22,626 bases of DNA, taken from positions 1-22,626 of IMG/VR virus record IMGVR_UViG_3300032073_002442. One strand, given 5' to 3'. The translations under genes were made by a program, and so were the position numbers. Of this stretch, positions 11,622 to 20,483 are shown piece by piece (position 1 is the first letter of the stretch; each line of letters begins with the position of its first letter). This stretch comes from a virus. Under the pieces are notes generated by a model. That model was not told the origin of the DNA, made no database searches, and saw only the letters and a program-made list of their open reading frames with translations.

Positions 11622-12889
11622 GCAAGGTGTTCCCTATGATCTGTACTCTTTCTTGTCTTTTTGTATGGGTTTTCTTCGTGAGACATTGTGTCGTCTAAAA
11701 CATTTGGTGCTCCACATACCTTAGTACATGCTTGTAATTTTCCACATGCTGTAGTTTTATTCCAATCATCTGAATAAACTTTATTTAATCTATTTTCAGT
11801 TAAAATATTTTCTAATGTATCGTTATATAAACTAAATAAATCTAAACCTATCTCCAACATCTTTTCTTTTAACTGGTGCCACTCAAAGAACAAAGAAGTT
11901 TTATCTTCATGGTCTATATAAGGAACAAGCAAACCAATCCAACAACATGGTGTAACAAACCCAGCAGCTGATACAAATACTTCTCTATGACACCTAGGTC
12001 GTATAACTGTATTATCTAGTTCCTCTAATTCCTGAGCGGACATTCTATCTAGGCCACTTGTGCCTGCTATAAATGCTAATTCATTATCTTTATTTGGGGT
12101 AGTTACTTTCTCAAACGATTTATCCTTTATTATAATTTTATCGTCTGAGCCTTTTATATAATTAACTTTGTTCTTCTTTTCTCTTGGAGGATAAATTTGA
12201 TAATCAGTCTTTCCTGACTTATCTATTGCAGGCATAGTAGCATAATTTACACCGTTATCCAAACCATGTGCAATTTTTTGGACAAATTGTTTTATTCCTA
12301 ATTCTTTAGACATTCTTTTTGCTTCGTCTATTTGATGTTCATTGTGTCTGAAGATTAAATACTCCCAATCTGAGTCCCCTCCATGTTGAGTATATTCCTT
12401 AATGTTTTCTATTAATTTTTTCCAATTAACATTCCTTCTGTATATATGATTTGTATCTTCTAAACCATCAACACTAAATATCATTTTCCATCCAGGTCTT
12501 TGTGCAAACAATTCTCCTATTCTATTCCACACTTTAGCAGACTTCATTCCTCCGTTTGTGTGCATCTGTAATCCACCATTTTTAGGCAAAGACGTAAAAC
12601 AATACTCTAATATAGGAAGTAGATCTTTACATGTAACCGGGTCTCCATGATTACCACAAAAATTCATATATGTTATTTGTTTTAAGGTCTCAGGTGGAAA
12701 CCATTTTTTAAAGTTTTCAATTGATATAGATTGGGGTATTAACTCTGGTATTTCGTTAGGGCTATTTTGAAAATATCGAGGGCAGTTAGGACATATAGAA
12801 TTACATAGACTAGAAAGTTCTATGTGCATTTTATTTAATGTTTCAAATCTAAAATATCCGCTATCCCAATAAGACTTATTCCTTTGCAT
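11618..12889 (-). CDS. Radical SAM protein with C-terminal SPASM-like Cys cluster
   Basis: The 423-residue protein has the radical SAM motif early, LSSLCNSICPNC with Cys29, Cys33 and Cys36, and FCGNHGDPVTC at 77-87 in place of the usual GGEP. SVDGLEDTNHIYRR at 139-152 matches the later barrel strands. A C-terminal Cys set (Cys300, Cys315, Cys316, Cys382, Cys388, Cys392) follows the SPASM style and could bind an auxiliary Fe-S cluster. SPASM enzymes mostly modify peptides or proteins. It differs from the four upstream radical SAM proteins, whose extra Cys are N-terminal. GAGG lies 8 bases before the ATG at 12889, which overlaps the previous stop by one base. Confidence 0.9.
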   Translation of the reverse strand: MQRNKSYWDSGYFRFETLNKMHIELSSLCNSICPNCPRYFQNSPNEIPELIPQSISIENFKKWFPPETLKQITYMNFCGNHGDPVTCKDLLPILEYCFTSLPKNGGLQMHTNGGMKSAKVWNRIGELFAQRPGWKMIFSVDGLEDTNHIYRRNVNWKKLIENIKEYTQHGGDSDWEYLIFRHNEHQIDEAKRMSKELGIKQFVQKIAHGLDNGVNYATMPAIDKSGKTDYQIYPPREKKNKVNYIKGSDDKIIIKDKSFEKVTTPNKDNELAFIAGTSGLDRMSAQELEELDNTVIRPRCHREVFVSAAGFVTPCCWIGLLVPYIDHEDKTSLFFEWHQLKEKMLEIGLDLFSLYNDTLENILTENRLNKVYSDDWNKTTACGKLQACTKVCGAPNVLDDTMSHEENPYKKTRKSTDHREHLA

Positions 12890-14289
12890 TATATCTGCCT
12901 CACGGGTATGCTCTTTAATTTAATATTATCTCTTACTAGGTCTACATGATAGCCAAAATAATCTTCCATATTATAAGGTAGATTAAGATACCACTCTCTT
13001 GCCTCGGGGTGTGTTATTGCTAACAAGTCAGGTAAAGATATTGTTTTTTGATATTCATCTCTATAAACTGTTTTAGATTTTATAGCACTTAAAACCTTAG
13101 GGGTATTAAATATGCCCTTTAGTTCTTCTTTTTGTTTATAATAGTAATTTAATATATCTATTGTTTTTTCTTTGTTAAAGAAAGAAGACCTTTTAAAAGC
13201 ATTTACTGCTTTATCCATAGCGGGATAAAATATATGATCTGGCCAGAAACATATATCTAAAGTACTTTGCATGCCTATATCTCGTTGATTTATCATATAC
13301 AAATGATTTGCAATTCTCATACCTGGCCACTGCTCAAAGAAATCTATATATCTATCTACATCAAATATAACAGGGGCTGTTAAAACACTTGCAACCTCCA
13401 TTGTAATACCTGCTTCAGCAAACTCTCGCCAGTTGTTTTCTATTTCATTCCATATGGCACCATCTCTTGTATACTCTAATGTTTCATGTGTACCATCTAA
13501 ACTTGCTTCTATTCTAAGATGTTTGTATTTGTTTAATATTTGAGATATAGGTTTTCTTTTCCACTCTCTTCTAGTTAAGTTTGTATTATAATGTATTCTT
13601 AAATTATCAATATAATCTTTATAACCAGGTTTCTCTTTTAATTCTAAGATTTTTTCCATTACTGTCCAATGTACAGGAGACATAAACGGCTCTCCTCCTG
13701 CCCAATAGAAACCTGTTATTCTTTTTTCTTCTAATCCTGCTTCCATTTCTTTAGCAGTTTGTGCTTCATGTTTCTTATCTACTTTAAAAGGATTGCCTGG
13801 TGTACCGCCATTACCTCTGGCATTGTCTAAAGTATCCTTACCAAACATTTCTAAAAATAAATCTATATGTCGTGAACTATATACTATACCACATGAAACA
13901 CATTGTAGATTACAATGTATTGTTCTTGAATCGTAGTAACTAGGTTTCATATCAACAGAACCATCTTCTTTTGTATGTTGCACTAATTCCTCAAAATTGT
14001 TTTTTAGTGAACCGTCTTGTTCAAATGTTGCTTCCTCTCTTAGAGACAAAATATTATTATCTTCGTTTTGATAACAAGCATGACATTCAGGGCGCTTTGT
14101 TCCTGCCAACATATCTAATCGAGTTTCTTTCATATAAACAGAATTAAAAAACTCTTCTTCTGTTGTTTTTTCTAATCCCTTTAAATCATCTGATATACAA
14201 CAATATTTTCTTTCGTAACGACTTCCTTGGTAGTTTTCTATCCAAGGAAAAATACATAAGGATTTATTGTTCTTAAAATTTGTAGTCAT
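12889..14289 (-). CDS. Radical SAM protein with N-terminal twitch-like Cys cluster (466 aa)
   Basis: The radical SAM motif HCNLQCVSCG holds Cys126, Cys130 and Cys133, and GFYWAGGEPFMSP at 193-205 is the GGEP element that binds S-adenosylmethionine. Before the core is LCIFPWIENY (Cys12), YCCIS (Cys30, Cys31) and RPECHACYQNED (Cys69, Cys72), a four- to five-Cys set fitting one auxiliary Fe-S cluster of the twitch type but placed N-terminally. EASLDGTHETLEYTRDG later matches the barrel. The enzyme would cleave S-adenosylmethionine to a 5'-deoxyadenosyl radical; substrate unknown, peptide or protein suspected. It resembles the 413-aa neighbour in layout and overlaps it by 17 bases. Confidence 0.92.
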   Translation of the reverse strand: MTTNFKNNKSLCIFPWIENYQGSRYERKYCCISDDLKGLEKTTEEEFFNSVYMKETRLDMLAGTKRPECHACYQNEDNNILSLREEATFEQDGSLKNNFEELVQHTKEDGSVDMKPSYYDSRTIHCNLQCVSCGIVYSSRHIDLFLEMFGKDTLDNARGNGGTPGNPFKVDKKHEAQTAKEMEAGLEEKRITGFYWAGGEPFMSPVHWTVMEKILELKEKPGYKDYIDNLRIHYNTNLTRREWKRKPISQILNKYKHLRIEASLDGTHETLEYTRDGAIWNEIENNWREFAEAGITMEVASVLTAPVIFDVDRYIDFFEQWPGMRIANHLYMINQRDIGMQSTLDICFWPDHIFYPAMDKAVNAFKRSSFFNKEKTIDILNYYYKQKEELKGIFNTPKVLSAIKSKTVYRDEYQKTISLPDLLAITHPEAREWYLNLPYNMEDYFGYHVDLVRDNIKLKSIPVRQI

Positions 14290-15514
14290 AATCGAATATG
14301 TCTCTCCAAGGACCTAATTTTCTTGTTCCTTCTACAGTATCTAAGAACTTCATACCCTGATTCCAAAGAAGTTCGTTTTCATCTTTAGCGTCTAAGTAAC
14401 TAATCATTGTGGGTGTTAATATTTGTTTCGCATATTTAGAACTTTGTAGGTGTTGTTTTAAATTTTGTTTCCATTCTTGTGAGGCACAATTTAAAGATAG
14501 GTAATGAGGAAATACAAGAAAGTTTTGATTGATAGTTGCTATACCTAACTTAGGATCTTCACATCTTTTGTCTACAATAGGTTGTGCCCAGTCATAATAC
14601 TCATCTAAGTAAGGAGCATTTAAAAATTGTACTGTATTAGTAATATTAACTGCGTATAAAGAGGGACATTCAAAAAATAATTTATTAACATGTTCATCTA
14701 TTTGTTCCCATGTATTTCCTTTTACAGGTTTTCTAATCCATTCATTAACTTTGTCTACACCATCTACAGACATACCCAATGATACATATTTAAAATGTTT
14801 CCAAATGTCATCATACCATGTTTCAAACATGGAGCAGTTTGTGTTGTAACTAATATGAATATTCTCTGCTACACCTTCTTCTATTAATCTTTCTAAAAAC
14901 TTCCAATGAAATGGCATCATAAAAGGCTCGCCACCATTAATATACATATACTTCAATGTATCTTTATGTTCTAATATTTCTTCTATTTTGTCATCGTTGA
15001 ACCATTGATACTCTTGATATGTTTTAGGATCTGCTTGTACAAAGTCTAATTTGTTTTCCCATTGTTTATATTCTTTTGCTAGTGATGAACTTGAATCTGG
15101 ATTACACATCATACATTTAGAGTTACATAAGTTAGACATTCTTAAATCTAAAAACTCTAGTCTTGGTTTGTATATGTTTTGGCCCCACCTTTCTATTTCT
15201 GTTTTTCTTCTTGACTTACCACCTCTTTCTTCAATCTTATAACAGTTATGACAAGCGGCTGGTTTTATGCCTTGTAACATTTCATTTCTAGCATCTACAA
15301 CACTGCTGTCTAGCCACATCTCGGAAACACTATTCCTAGATAAGTTCATCATATCTCTTGGAGGGTTTCTATCTCTATAAAAACCATCATTAGGAGGAAA
15401 CATTTCTGAGACACAACATAGTCCAACATTGCCGTTAGGGTGTAAGTTCATATGATTGAATGGTAACGGGCAGTAAACACCGCTTATATCTTTAGTCGGT
15501 ATTTTATCCGACAT
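14273..15514 (-). CDS. Radical SAM protein with N-terminal twitch-like Cys cluster (413 aa)
   Basis: The core motif LCNSKCMMCNPD has Cys130, Cys134 and Cys137, with YINGGEPFMMPFHWKFLERL at 191-210. The N-terminal set is Cys15 (VYCPLPFNHMNLHPNG), Cys33-Cys34 (GLCCVS) and Cys88/Cys91 (ACHNCYKIE), with NEMLQGIKP before the last pair, as in the neighbours. LGMSVDGVDKVNEWIRKP lies in the later barrel. This is the most standard of the four N-terminal-twitch proteins and fits the annotation used for marine phage twitch-domain radical SAM proteins. Its substrate is unknown. The ATG at 15514 has GAGG 6 bases upstream and overlaps the previous gene by 11 bases. Confidence 0.93.
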   Translation of the reverse strand: MSDKIPTKDISGVYCPLPFNHMNLHPNGNVGLCCVSEMFPPNDGFYRDRNPPRDMMNLSRNSVSEMWLDSSVVDARNEMLQGIKPAACHNCYKIEERGGKSRRKTEIERWGQNIYKPRLEFLDLRMSNLCNSKCMMCNPDSSSSLAKEYKQWENKLDFVQADPKTYQEYQWFNDDKIEEILEHKDTLKYMYINGGEPFMMPFHWKFLERLIEEGVAENIHISYNTNCSMFETWYDDIWKHFKYVSLGMSVDGVDKVNEWIRKPVKGNTWEQIDEHVNKLFFECPSLYAVNITNTVQFLNAPYLDEYYDWAQPIVDKRCEDPKLGIATINQNFLVFPHYLSLNCASQEWKQNLKQHLQSSKYAKQILTPTMISYLDAKDENELLWNQGMKFLDTVEGTRKLGPWRDIFDYDYKF

Positions 15515-16874
15515 GTGGTGCCTCTATATCGTTATACCAATCTAAAAAATAATCCGGGAATACTTCTATTGTTCTATCTCTTCTCATATCGTATTGTGTA
15601 TAAAATCTTTTGAAGTCTCTTACATTGGCTTCCTTGTTATCATCATGAAAATCATGTCCTTGTTTAACTACCCTAACATAGTTAATTAATCTTTCTATGT
15701 CTCCCTTTTCCATTGCGTTTAACATATTGTCTGTTTTATTTGTGTGGTACCACATTTCTATCTCACTAGCCAATCTTTCTCTTATATCATCTGGTAGTGT
15801 AATAAGAGCTTGACATGCAGGGAACCTTAAAAAGTTAATACTAATTCCAATACTCTTATGTTTGTATTTATTTTTCCACACCATCATTTGATCTAAAAAG
15901 TCTGTAATTCCAAACAAACACAATGCGTTGATAGTCATCATAACAACCGTTCTTCTGATATTAGATTCTTCGAAGACTCTTTCCATGTTGTGACACCAAT
16001 AGTCGTAGTCTAATCCCCATCTAATATATTCTGCTTGTTTACCTACTGTTTCATTACTTGTAAATAGAGTAAGATTGTGCATACCCCATGATGCTTCTAT
16101 AAGTCTGTCTATTAATTTTTCTTTTGCTCCTAAGTTAGAATTTAAACCTACTTCAAACTTATGTCCTTCTTCTTTGCATCTAGCAAAAAGTTTCCAAACA
16201 TCATCTGACATTAAAGGTTCACCACCGGTTATTCTTAATGTTCTTAATCCTTTAGAAAGTTCTGGCCACCATTCCCACCAGGCTTTTGTATAAGGATTTT
16301 CCATTCCTTTTAATTTTTCGTAAGGATTGTTTTTGTCGCCATCTATACTAAATACATTTCCTCCTTCTGTTTCCATGTCGTAGCGTCCATTCTTTTTAAT
16401 GTCTTTACGCCACTCTGTACTGAAGTCTGCGTTACAATAACTACAGGCAAAGTTACATGTTCTGGAAAAAGAAACTTCAATAGTAGGAGGCACTACTCTT
16501 TCTGTATGAGGTGCTTCTGCCCACTTTCTCATTTCTTGAGGTGTAAATTGTAATGACTTGTATATTCTATCTGAAACAAAATCAGGACCCATGTCTTCTA
16601 CTTTCCAACAGTACTGACATTCACGAGGCCTTTCTCCTACTTGCATTAAGCGTCGCTGTTCCATTTTCCAATTTGTATTGTGTAACATACTAGGATCTTT
16701 TTCTATATCCTCTATGCTAATATCATGTGGTCTAGGGTGATGACAGCTTGTAGTTTTACCACTATGTAACCATATAGTACTGTTACCCCACTTAGCTCCA
16801 CAGAAAGACGGAGACTTACTGTTTAGAGTAATGTCCCTATATTCAATTAAATTTTTAGGATCTGTTTTATCCAT
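15504..16874 (-). CDS. Radical SAM protein, tandem paralogue 2 (456 aa)
   Basis: The core motif RTCNFACSYCNAD holds Cys140, Cys144 and Cys147, and LRITGGEPLM at 213-222 is the S-adenosylmethionine element. Upstream are SPSFCGAKWGNSTIWL (Cys25), SCHHPRPHDI (Cys44) and RECQYCWKVED (Cys86, Cys89), an N-terminal auxiliary-cluster set. It is clearly paralogous to the 493-aa protein encoded just upstream: both share SPSFC, SCHHP, LHNT, C-x2-CW, SDRIYKS, the FWEWWPEL/WWEWWPEL region and RITGGEPL in the same order. Tandem duplication followed by divergence is the simplest reading. There is no Shine-Dalgarno site; the 8-base overlap with the upstream gene suggests coupling. Confidence 0.93.
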   Translation of the reverse strand: MDKTDPKNLIEYRDITLNSKSPSFCGAKWGNSTIWLHSGKTTSCHHPRPHDISIEDIEKDPSMLHNTNWKMEQRRLMQVGERPRECQYCWKVEDMGPDFVSDRIYKSLQFTPQEMRKWAEAPHTERVVPPTIEVSFSRTCNFACSYCNADFSTEWRKDIKKNGRYDMETEGGNVFSIDGDKNNPYEKLKGMENPYTKAWWEWWPELSKGLRTLRITGGEPLMSDDVWKLFARCKEEGHKFEVGLNSNLGAKEKLIDRLIEASWGMHNLTLFTSNETVGKQAEYIRWGLDYDYWCHNMERVFEESNIRRTVVMMTINALCLFGITDFLDQMMVWKNKYKHKSIGISINFLRFPACQALITLPDDIRERLASEIEMWYHTNKTDNMLNAMEKGDIERLINYVRVVKQGHDFHDDNKEANVRDFKRFYTQYDMRRDRTIEVFPDYFLDWYNDIEAPHVG

Positions 16875-18348
16875 AATAATCGCTGTCCATTAAGTAACTT
16901 AATTCAGGAAAAGTATCACAGAAATTCTTGTTGCGTCTCTCATCCAACTGTTTTATATATAAGCGCATATCGTCATATACTACGGCGGGTTGTTCATCAT
17001 TGCGCATAAATTCTACTAGCCTTTCCATTTGGTCTACCTCTTCTAAATAAAAACATTCTTCGTCTTTTCTAGCTTCTGTTAGTTTGTTTGCGTGCATATA
17101 TTCTAACCATATGTCACCATATTTTTGTTTATCTTCTTTACTAATTAAAGACAACATTAAAGGTCTAGGCCATCTTAAATAATTTAACATTAACCTAGTT
17201 CTAAATACATGCTTTGTAGGTTGATAAACAGAACCCTTTGTTCCTCTCATCTTTTTAATCTCTTCTAGAAATCCTAACAAGCTAGGAGCACTTGTAAGAT
17301 TAATTGTTGTCATAAAATGTATTCTTGTAGAGTTAGGTGTGTTGTCTAATATTTTGTAACAGTTGTCTATAAACTCATCATATACCATACCTTCTCTTGT
17401 ATACTCTGCTTGTTTGCCTGTGTTCTCAAATGAAGTGTATATGTCAAAATATTTTATATTGTCTTGCATCTCATTTATATTAGTAATAAGTCTGTCTGCC
17501 ATTTTGTCTGGAACATTGTTATTTGTATTAACTGCTAAAATAAGATCTGGATTAGGATTTTCTTTTATGTAATCAAATACTTTCCATGTGTCTTTACTTA
17601 GTAATGGCTCTCCTCCTGTTATTCTAAAAGTTTCTAATTTAGGATATAGTTCAGGCCACCATTCCCAAAATGCCTCTTTATATGGATTGTATTCTTTGTG
17701 GTGTATGGGAAGTTTACCTACAGACTTTAACCAATCTAAGTTGTTTAGATTAAACTCTGTTTGTTTCATGTCTCCATGTCTTCTTATTTCGTCTTCCCAT
17801 CTAGAACTTGCTTCTGGACTACAATAGATACATTTAAAGTTACATGTACTATCAAATGCTACTTCTACATAAGTAGGATCAAAGTTCTCACCTCTACCTG
17901 ATTGTTCTATTTTATTTAAATGAGGCAAAGACCAAGAGTATGATGACTTATATATTCTATCACTAATATGTTCTTTATTTTGATTTTCTACTCTCCAACA
18001 ATAATCACATTCTTTTGTTTGTATGCCCTGTAACATCTCCTCTCTTGCCAACATCTTGTGTTCAGTATTGTGCAAGCCTTTAGGATTGTCTTTTATATCT
18101 GATAATTGTATTTTATGTCGGGAAGGGTGGTGGCAGGAATGTGTTTCACCACTATATAATAGTATTGTTGATTGTGTCCATTTAGCTGCACAGAAAGAAG
18201 GGCTGACTTTGTTTATGTCATCTCTTGTCTTCTTTAAAAAATCAAAATAAGCATTAGGATCATGAACATCTAAGTTATGTTGTGCATGAGGACTATCATC
18301 ATTTTCTCTCTTATCTGTTATATCTTCTACTTCAATCTTTTCTGTCAT
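16867..18348 (-). CDS. Radical SAM protein, tandem paralogue 1 (493 aa)
   Basis: The core motif STCNFKCIYCSPEAS holds Cys169, Cys173 and Cys176, with FRITGGEPLLS at 241-251. The N-terminal Cys set is Cys53 (SPSFCAAKW), Cys72 (SCHHPSRH), Cys114 and Cys117 (ECDYCWRVE), matching its downstream paralogue. About 45 extra N-terminal residues are acidic and probably disordered. TSFENTGKQAEYTREG parallels TSNETVGKQAEYIRWG in the paralogue, supporting shared ancestry across the whole barrel. It is the first of five radical SAM genes and overlaps the methyltransferase-like gene by 17 bases. Product and substrate are unknown; the shared SCHHP element is a useful family marker. Confidence 0.93.
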   Translation of the reverse strand: MTEKIEVEDITDKRENDDSPHAQHNLDVHDPNAYFDFLKKTRDDINKVSPSFCAAKWTQSTILLYSGETHSCHHPSRHKIQLSDIKDNPKGLHNTEHKMLAREEMLQGIQTKECDYCWRVENQNKEHISDRIYKSSYSWSLPHLNKIEQSGRGENFDPTYVEVAFDSTCNFKCIYCSPEASSRWEDEIRRHGDMKQTEFNLNNLDWLKSVGKLPIHHKEYNPYKEAFWEWWPELYPKLETFRITGGEPLLSKDTWKVFDYIKENPNPDLILAVNTNNNVPDKMADRLITNINEMQDNIKYFDIYTSFENTGKQAEYTREGMVYDEFIDNCYKILDNTPNSTRIHFMTTINLTSAPSLLGFLEEIKKMRGTKGSVYQPTKHVFRTRLMLNYLRWPRPLMLSLISKEDKQKYGDIWLEYMHANKLTEARKDEECFYLEEVDQMERLVEFMRNDEQPAVVYDDMRLYIKQLDERRNKNFCDTFPELSYLMDSDYYG

Positions 18349-18952
18349 GTTGTGTTTTAAAACCTATGGCCATGTATCTTTGTAATACTGTTGGCTCATT
18401 ATTAATTTTGTCCCAAGGACCTTCATACTCTAGAACATCACCATGTAAACAATTTTGAATTCTATTTAGTTCTTTAAATTCATCTAAGTTTCTACAAGAT
18501 CTTATATGATCTTTTTCACCATAGTGATTATTTCCTTGTACAATAAAATATGTATTTTCAGGTATATTATTATACCAGGTATCATATTCCCATTGTGTCA
18601 TATGTTCTGTACTAGTATTTATTACTAAATCAACACGGGTATCGTACTCAAATGTAATCATATCACCGTGCCAATAAGCATGTTTTCTCGCACTCCACAA
18701 TAAAGGTTCTTTGTCTTTATCAACACACATTATCTGAGATTTTGGTAATTTTATTTTTAACATGTCTGCTAAAACACCATACCAAGATCCAAAAATTATT
18801 ATTCTGTTAGCGCTAGGCAAATAGGATTTAACCCAGTCACATAACCAGTTTTTAGAATTTATTTGACTTGGCCAAAAAGCATTAACCATATCAGGGTGCT
18901 TTCTTACACCCTCCATCCAATCTATTATTTGTTCATTGTCATATTGCAACAT
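18332..18952 (-). CDS. SAM-dependent methyltransferase-like protein
   Basis: The 206-residue protein has a class I methyltransferase layout: [17 protein letters not shown] at 50-66 is motif [12 protein letters not shown] at 74-84 ends in the acidic residue that binds the ribose (Asp78), and [12 protein letters not shown] at 107-118 is the motif IV region. Motif I has GSWYG instead of the common GxGxG, so binding of S-adenosylmethionine is probable but not certain. Similar small proteins occur in T4-like cyanophages. It could methylate a pathway intermediate or a protein. It overlaps the ferredoxin gene by 14 bases and the first radical SAM gene by 17. Confidence 0.72.
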   Translation of the reverse strand: MLQYDNEQIIDWMEGVRKHPDMVNAFWPSQINSKNWLCDWVKSYLPSANRIIIFGSWYGVLADMLKIKLPKSQIMCVDKDKEPLLWSARKHAYWHGDMITFEYDTRVDLVINTSTEHMTQWEYDTWYNNIPENTYFIVQGNNHYGEKDHIRSCRNLDEFKELNRIQNCLHGDVLEYEGPWDKINNEPTVLQRYMAIGFKTQHDRKD

Positions 18953-19271
18953 GAGTAATTAACCTATCCTTTTTATCTTCTATTTTACTTGCCTCTTCAT
19001 GTCCTTCCATTGGAGGCTTTTGTTCGTCTATCATTTCCCAACCTTCTGTATAACATAGTTCTGCATTCTTTTCTGTCCAATAAGGATCTGCCTCATCCTC
19101 ACTTAGTATTGCATCAACAGGACATTCGGGTTCACATAATCCACAGTCTATACATTCGTCTGGATTAATAACAAGCATGTTAGGTCCTTCATAGAAACAA
19201 TCTACAGGACATACTGTAACGCAAGTTGTATGTTTACAATCTACACATTTATCATCGACTACGAATGTCAT
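18939..19271 (-). CDS. 7Fe ferredoxin, FdxA type (3Fe-4S/4Fe-4S)
   Basis: The 110-residue protein follows the FdxA/Azotobacter ferredoxin I pattern closely: [32 protein letters not shown], and [15 protein letters not shown]. By family knowledge Cys9, Cys17 and Cys50 would hold the 3Fe-4S cluster and Cys21, Cys40, Cys43 and Cys46 the 4Fe-4S cluster; Cys12 and Cys25 are the usual extra ones. It is a soluble cytoplasmic electron carrier. Its place, three genes after the desaturase and two before the first radical SAM gene, suggests that it supplies electrons to one or both (inference). The C-terminal region is acidic and keeps the family's usual length. It overlaps the GNAT gene by 20 bases. Confidence 0.95.
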   Translation of the reverse strand: MTFVVDDKCVDCKHTTCVTVCPVDCFYEGPNMLVINPDECIDCGLCEPECPVDAILSEDEADPYWTEKNAELCYTEGWEMIDEQKPPMEGHEEASKIEDKKDRLITHVAI

Positions 19272-19842
19272 TAAAATCTACCACATTAGTTTTAGGATTC
19301 CAACGAAACCCCTCCTCTAGAATGATTTGGTATATGTTCTGATAAAACTCTGCTGTAGGATCTACTTTAAACAAATACTCTTTATTCCATTCTAATTTTT
19401 TCCAAGCCTCTAACTCATAAGGATTTCTAGAGGCACCTTTAAATAACGACATCTTTTTCTTTTGATAGATAGCATTCATTGCTTTAGAATTGACATCATG
19501 TGTTATATACAATACCTTATATTTATCTATGCAATAGTTATAACATGTGTCTAGAAGTCCAAAACCTATTTGTTTTGCTCTATAATCTTTTAATACATGT
19601 AACCGACAAGCTCTTGCAGCTATGTCAGGATCTCCTGTATAAACACTAGGTTCACATGAAACTAAACCAGCAGGCCTGCCTTCCCACAATGCTACAAAAG
19701 TCTCTCCTGGAGATTCGTAAGGGTGATACTTATTATCAAAGGTTTCACCGTTACCTTCTTCGTATGCTTGATTAATAATTATATCAATGACGCCTAGAAT
19801 GCCTCTTGATTCTAATTCTTCTCGGTTGTAAATCTTATACAT
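19252..19842 (-). CDS. GNAT-family N-acetyltransferase
   Basis: The 196-residue protein has a GNAT fold pattern: [18 protein letters not shown] at 49-66 forms strands 2-3, [20 protein letters not shown] at 77-96 is strand 4 with motif A (pyrophosphate-binding turn RAKQIG), and [17 protein letters not shown] at 114-130 is the motif B region. It would transfer an acetyl or other acyl group from CoA to an amine, possibly on a protein, sugar or small-molecule intermediate of this cluster. The motif A turn lacks a full Q/RxxGxG/A (RAKQIGFG), so the exact donor is uncertain. It overlaps the AspH-like gene by 31 bases, the longest overlap in the array. Confidence 0.8.
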   Translation of the reverse strand: MYKIYNREELESRGILGVIDIIINQAYEEGNGETFDNKYHPYESPGETFVALWEGRPAGLVSCEPSVYTGDPDIAARACRLHVLKDYRAKQIGFGLLDTCYNYCIDKYKVLYITHDVNSKAMNAIYQKKKMSLFKGASRNPYELEAWKKLEWNKEYLFKVDPTAEFYQNIYQIILEEGFRWNPKTNVVDFNDIRSR

Positions 19843-20483
19843 TCAAAATCTCGTTGTCCTGCAACGCTCCCCATTAAATAATGTCGTATGCCCATACCCT
19901 GGTGTTCAACCATATGTGCATATCCTATATTAAGAAAATAACATCTTTTCTCCTTCATTTCAACCTTTATTTCTTCTCCATTATACCAAAAGGTATTTGT
20001 AACTCCTTTGTTACCTGATATAGGAATAATAAATCTCATAGCATAAGTTGTATTGTAATCAATATGCTTAGGAACTACGCCTCCAGGAAACATACGAGAA
20101 TATCTAACTCGTATTAGTTTATCCTGAAAGGCAGAGTTTAAATGTGTTTGTAATTTTGTTCCTTTGTAGAAATCAACAGGCTCGTCCCAATTATGTTCGT
20201 CCATTGAATAAGGAATGTTTCTTTTTAATTTGTTTTTTGTAGAGTATTCTTGTGCCTCTCCTAACGGTTCATTTTTATTACATTCTGTTAGATGAAAGTG
20301 TTGAACTGCCTTGTATGTATCATTAGCAATGTGATTAGAGGCAATGGCAAGCCCTTTATGTGCTGTTATATTATCTTGCCAGCGATCATAGTTTTCCCAA
20401 AGAAAATCTTCTATTAAATTATAATCTAATTTGACGTCTATTTCTGCTATTGCTGGATAATGTCGTTTATTGTATTTTAGCAT
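19812..20483 (-). CDS. Aspartyl/asparaginyl beta-hydroxylase-like 2-oxoglutarate oxygenase
   Basis: From ATG at 20483 the protein is 223 residues. RYSRMFPGGVVPKHIDYNTT at 127-146 gives the HxD pair His140/Asp142, RFIIPISGN follows with Arg150, and CYFLNIGYAHMVEHQGMGIR at 181-200 supplies the distal His (190 or 194) and Arg200. This order (P-x-H-x-D, R-x-x-x-P, H, R) is that of AspH-type cupin oxygenases, which hydroxylate Asp or Asn in proteins using O2, 2-oxoglutarate and Fe(II). A TTG at 20492 would add three residues; neither start has a good Shine-Dalgarno site, and the gene overlaps the desaturase by 17 bases. Whether it acts on a protein or another substrate is unknown. Confidence 0.83.
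   Translation of the reverse strand: MLKYNKRHYPAIAEIDVKLDYNLIEDFLWENYDRWQDNITAHKGLAIASNHIANDTYKAVQHFHLTECNKNEPLGEAQEYSTKNKLKRNIPYSMDEHNWDEPVDFYKGTKLQTHLNSAFQDKLIRVRYSRMFPGGVVPKHIDYNTTYAMRFIIPISGNKGVTNTFWYNGEEIKVEMKEKRCYFLNIGYAHMVEHQGMGIRHYLMGSVAGQRDFECIRFTTEKN

Noticed and set aside
12889-18348. Radical SAM array as a standard peptide natural-product cluster
   Set aside because: No short precursor peptide ORF, peptidase or exporter was found between or beside the genes, so that specific label is not supported.
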